DNA of 64,000 nucleotides from assembly GCF_022539315.1 (NCBI RefSeq), contig NC_066315.1, forward strand, positions 125,523,374-125,587,373, written 5' to 3'. Under the pieces are notes generated by a model. That model was not told the origin of the DNA. It saw only the letters and a program-made list of their open reading frames with translations, and searched no databases. A program made the position numbers and the translations under genes. This stretch comes from Serinus canaria (lineage: Eukaryota > Chordata > Aves > Passeriformes > Fringillidae). This document shows positions 63,741 to 64,000 of this stretch, one piece after another. Each line of letters opens with the position of its first letter. Position 1 is the stretch's first letter.

Positions 63741-64000
63741 GCAATTTTTAGTATTACAAGATTTTAGTTTTACCCATAACAAACTGCTTTCTTTAGCACC
63801 TTTATTAAGACTTTTTGTTGTTTAAGTAGTATGACCATAGGCAGCCCACTTGAGGTATAATACATGCTAATACAGGTGATGTGGAAAGGCATGTTATATG
63901 GGCCATTTAAAAATGGAACTGATTATTGCAAAAATTAAATTATAATCTTTTTTTAGAGTTTAATAGTAATTCACCATTAATTGCCATAAGTCATACAGTG

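Noticed and set aside
1..64000. CRISPR arrays, tRNA or rRNA genes, bacterial operons, phage or plasmid modules
   Set aside because: No regularly spaced repeats, no tRNA-like cloverleaf or rRNA sequence was noticed, and the composition and repeats are those of a bird nuclear genome.
1..64000. Full-length endogenous retrovirus or intact CR1
   Set aside because: All LTRs are solo or truncated with no internal region, and every CR1 piece is a short 3' fragment without an intact ORF.

Overview
The window looks like non-coding nuclear DNA from a bird, most likely a passerine. It is visibly AT-rich, with no operons, ribosome-binding-site-led genes or phage-like blocks, so it is not prokaryotic. Its recognisable parts are 3'-anchored, 5'-truncated CR1 (chicken repeat 1) LINE fragments with the ATTCTATG-type 3' end, plus degraded or solo endogenous-retrovirus LTRs of types I associate with bird, and especially songbird, genomes. 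These assignments come from remembered family consensus patterns, not from a database search.

I found no protein-coding gene or exon I can support, and no tRNA, rRNA or CRISPR array. The open frames are short (nearly all under 100 codons; the longest is 156 codons on the minus strand at 17183-17653). They show no domain, signature or exon structure I recognise. The window is best read as intergenic DNA (a gene-poor stretch) or the inside of a very large intron; the sequence alone cannot tell these apart.

Layout. 1-7.3 kb: unique AT-rich DNA with one CR1 tail (1783-1880), a T20 run and a cluster of overlapping palindromes. 7.36-7.83 kb: LTR remnant. 8.99-9.17 kb: CR1. 9.2-16.1 kb: unique DNA with a 13-bp-arm hairpin. 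16.08-16.87 kb: two CR1 fragments tail to tail. 16.9-28.0 kb: unique DNA with an A32 run, a short minisatellite and the longest ORF. 27.98-28.47 kb: LTR remnant on the minus strand. 28.5-40.1 kb: unique DNA with a perfect 31-unit GGAA microsatellite. 40.1-40.3 kb: very old CR1/L3-like fragment. 45.86-47.45 kb: the main retroviral cluster, a decayed LTR followed by a nearly complete solo LTR with a 4-of-5 target-site duplication; a perfect 15-bp-arm hairpin lies between them. 47.5-56.1 kb: unique DNA with a 48-bp tandem duplication and another hairpin. 56.12-56.73 kb: the longest CR1. 56.7-63.6 kb: unique DNA with an 11-bp-arm palindrome. 63.56-63.74 kb: CR1.

No set of genes works together here, and I found no convincing new biological system. 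The observations most worth a second look are the perfect hairpins that no recognised repeat explains, the long GGAA tract, the LTR cluster and the tail-to-tail CR1 pair.
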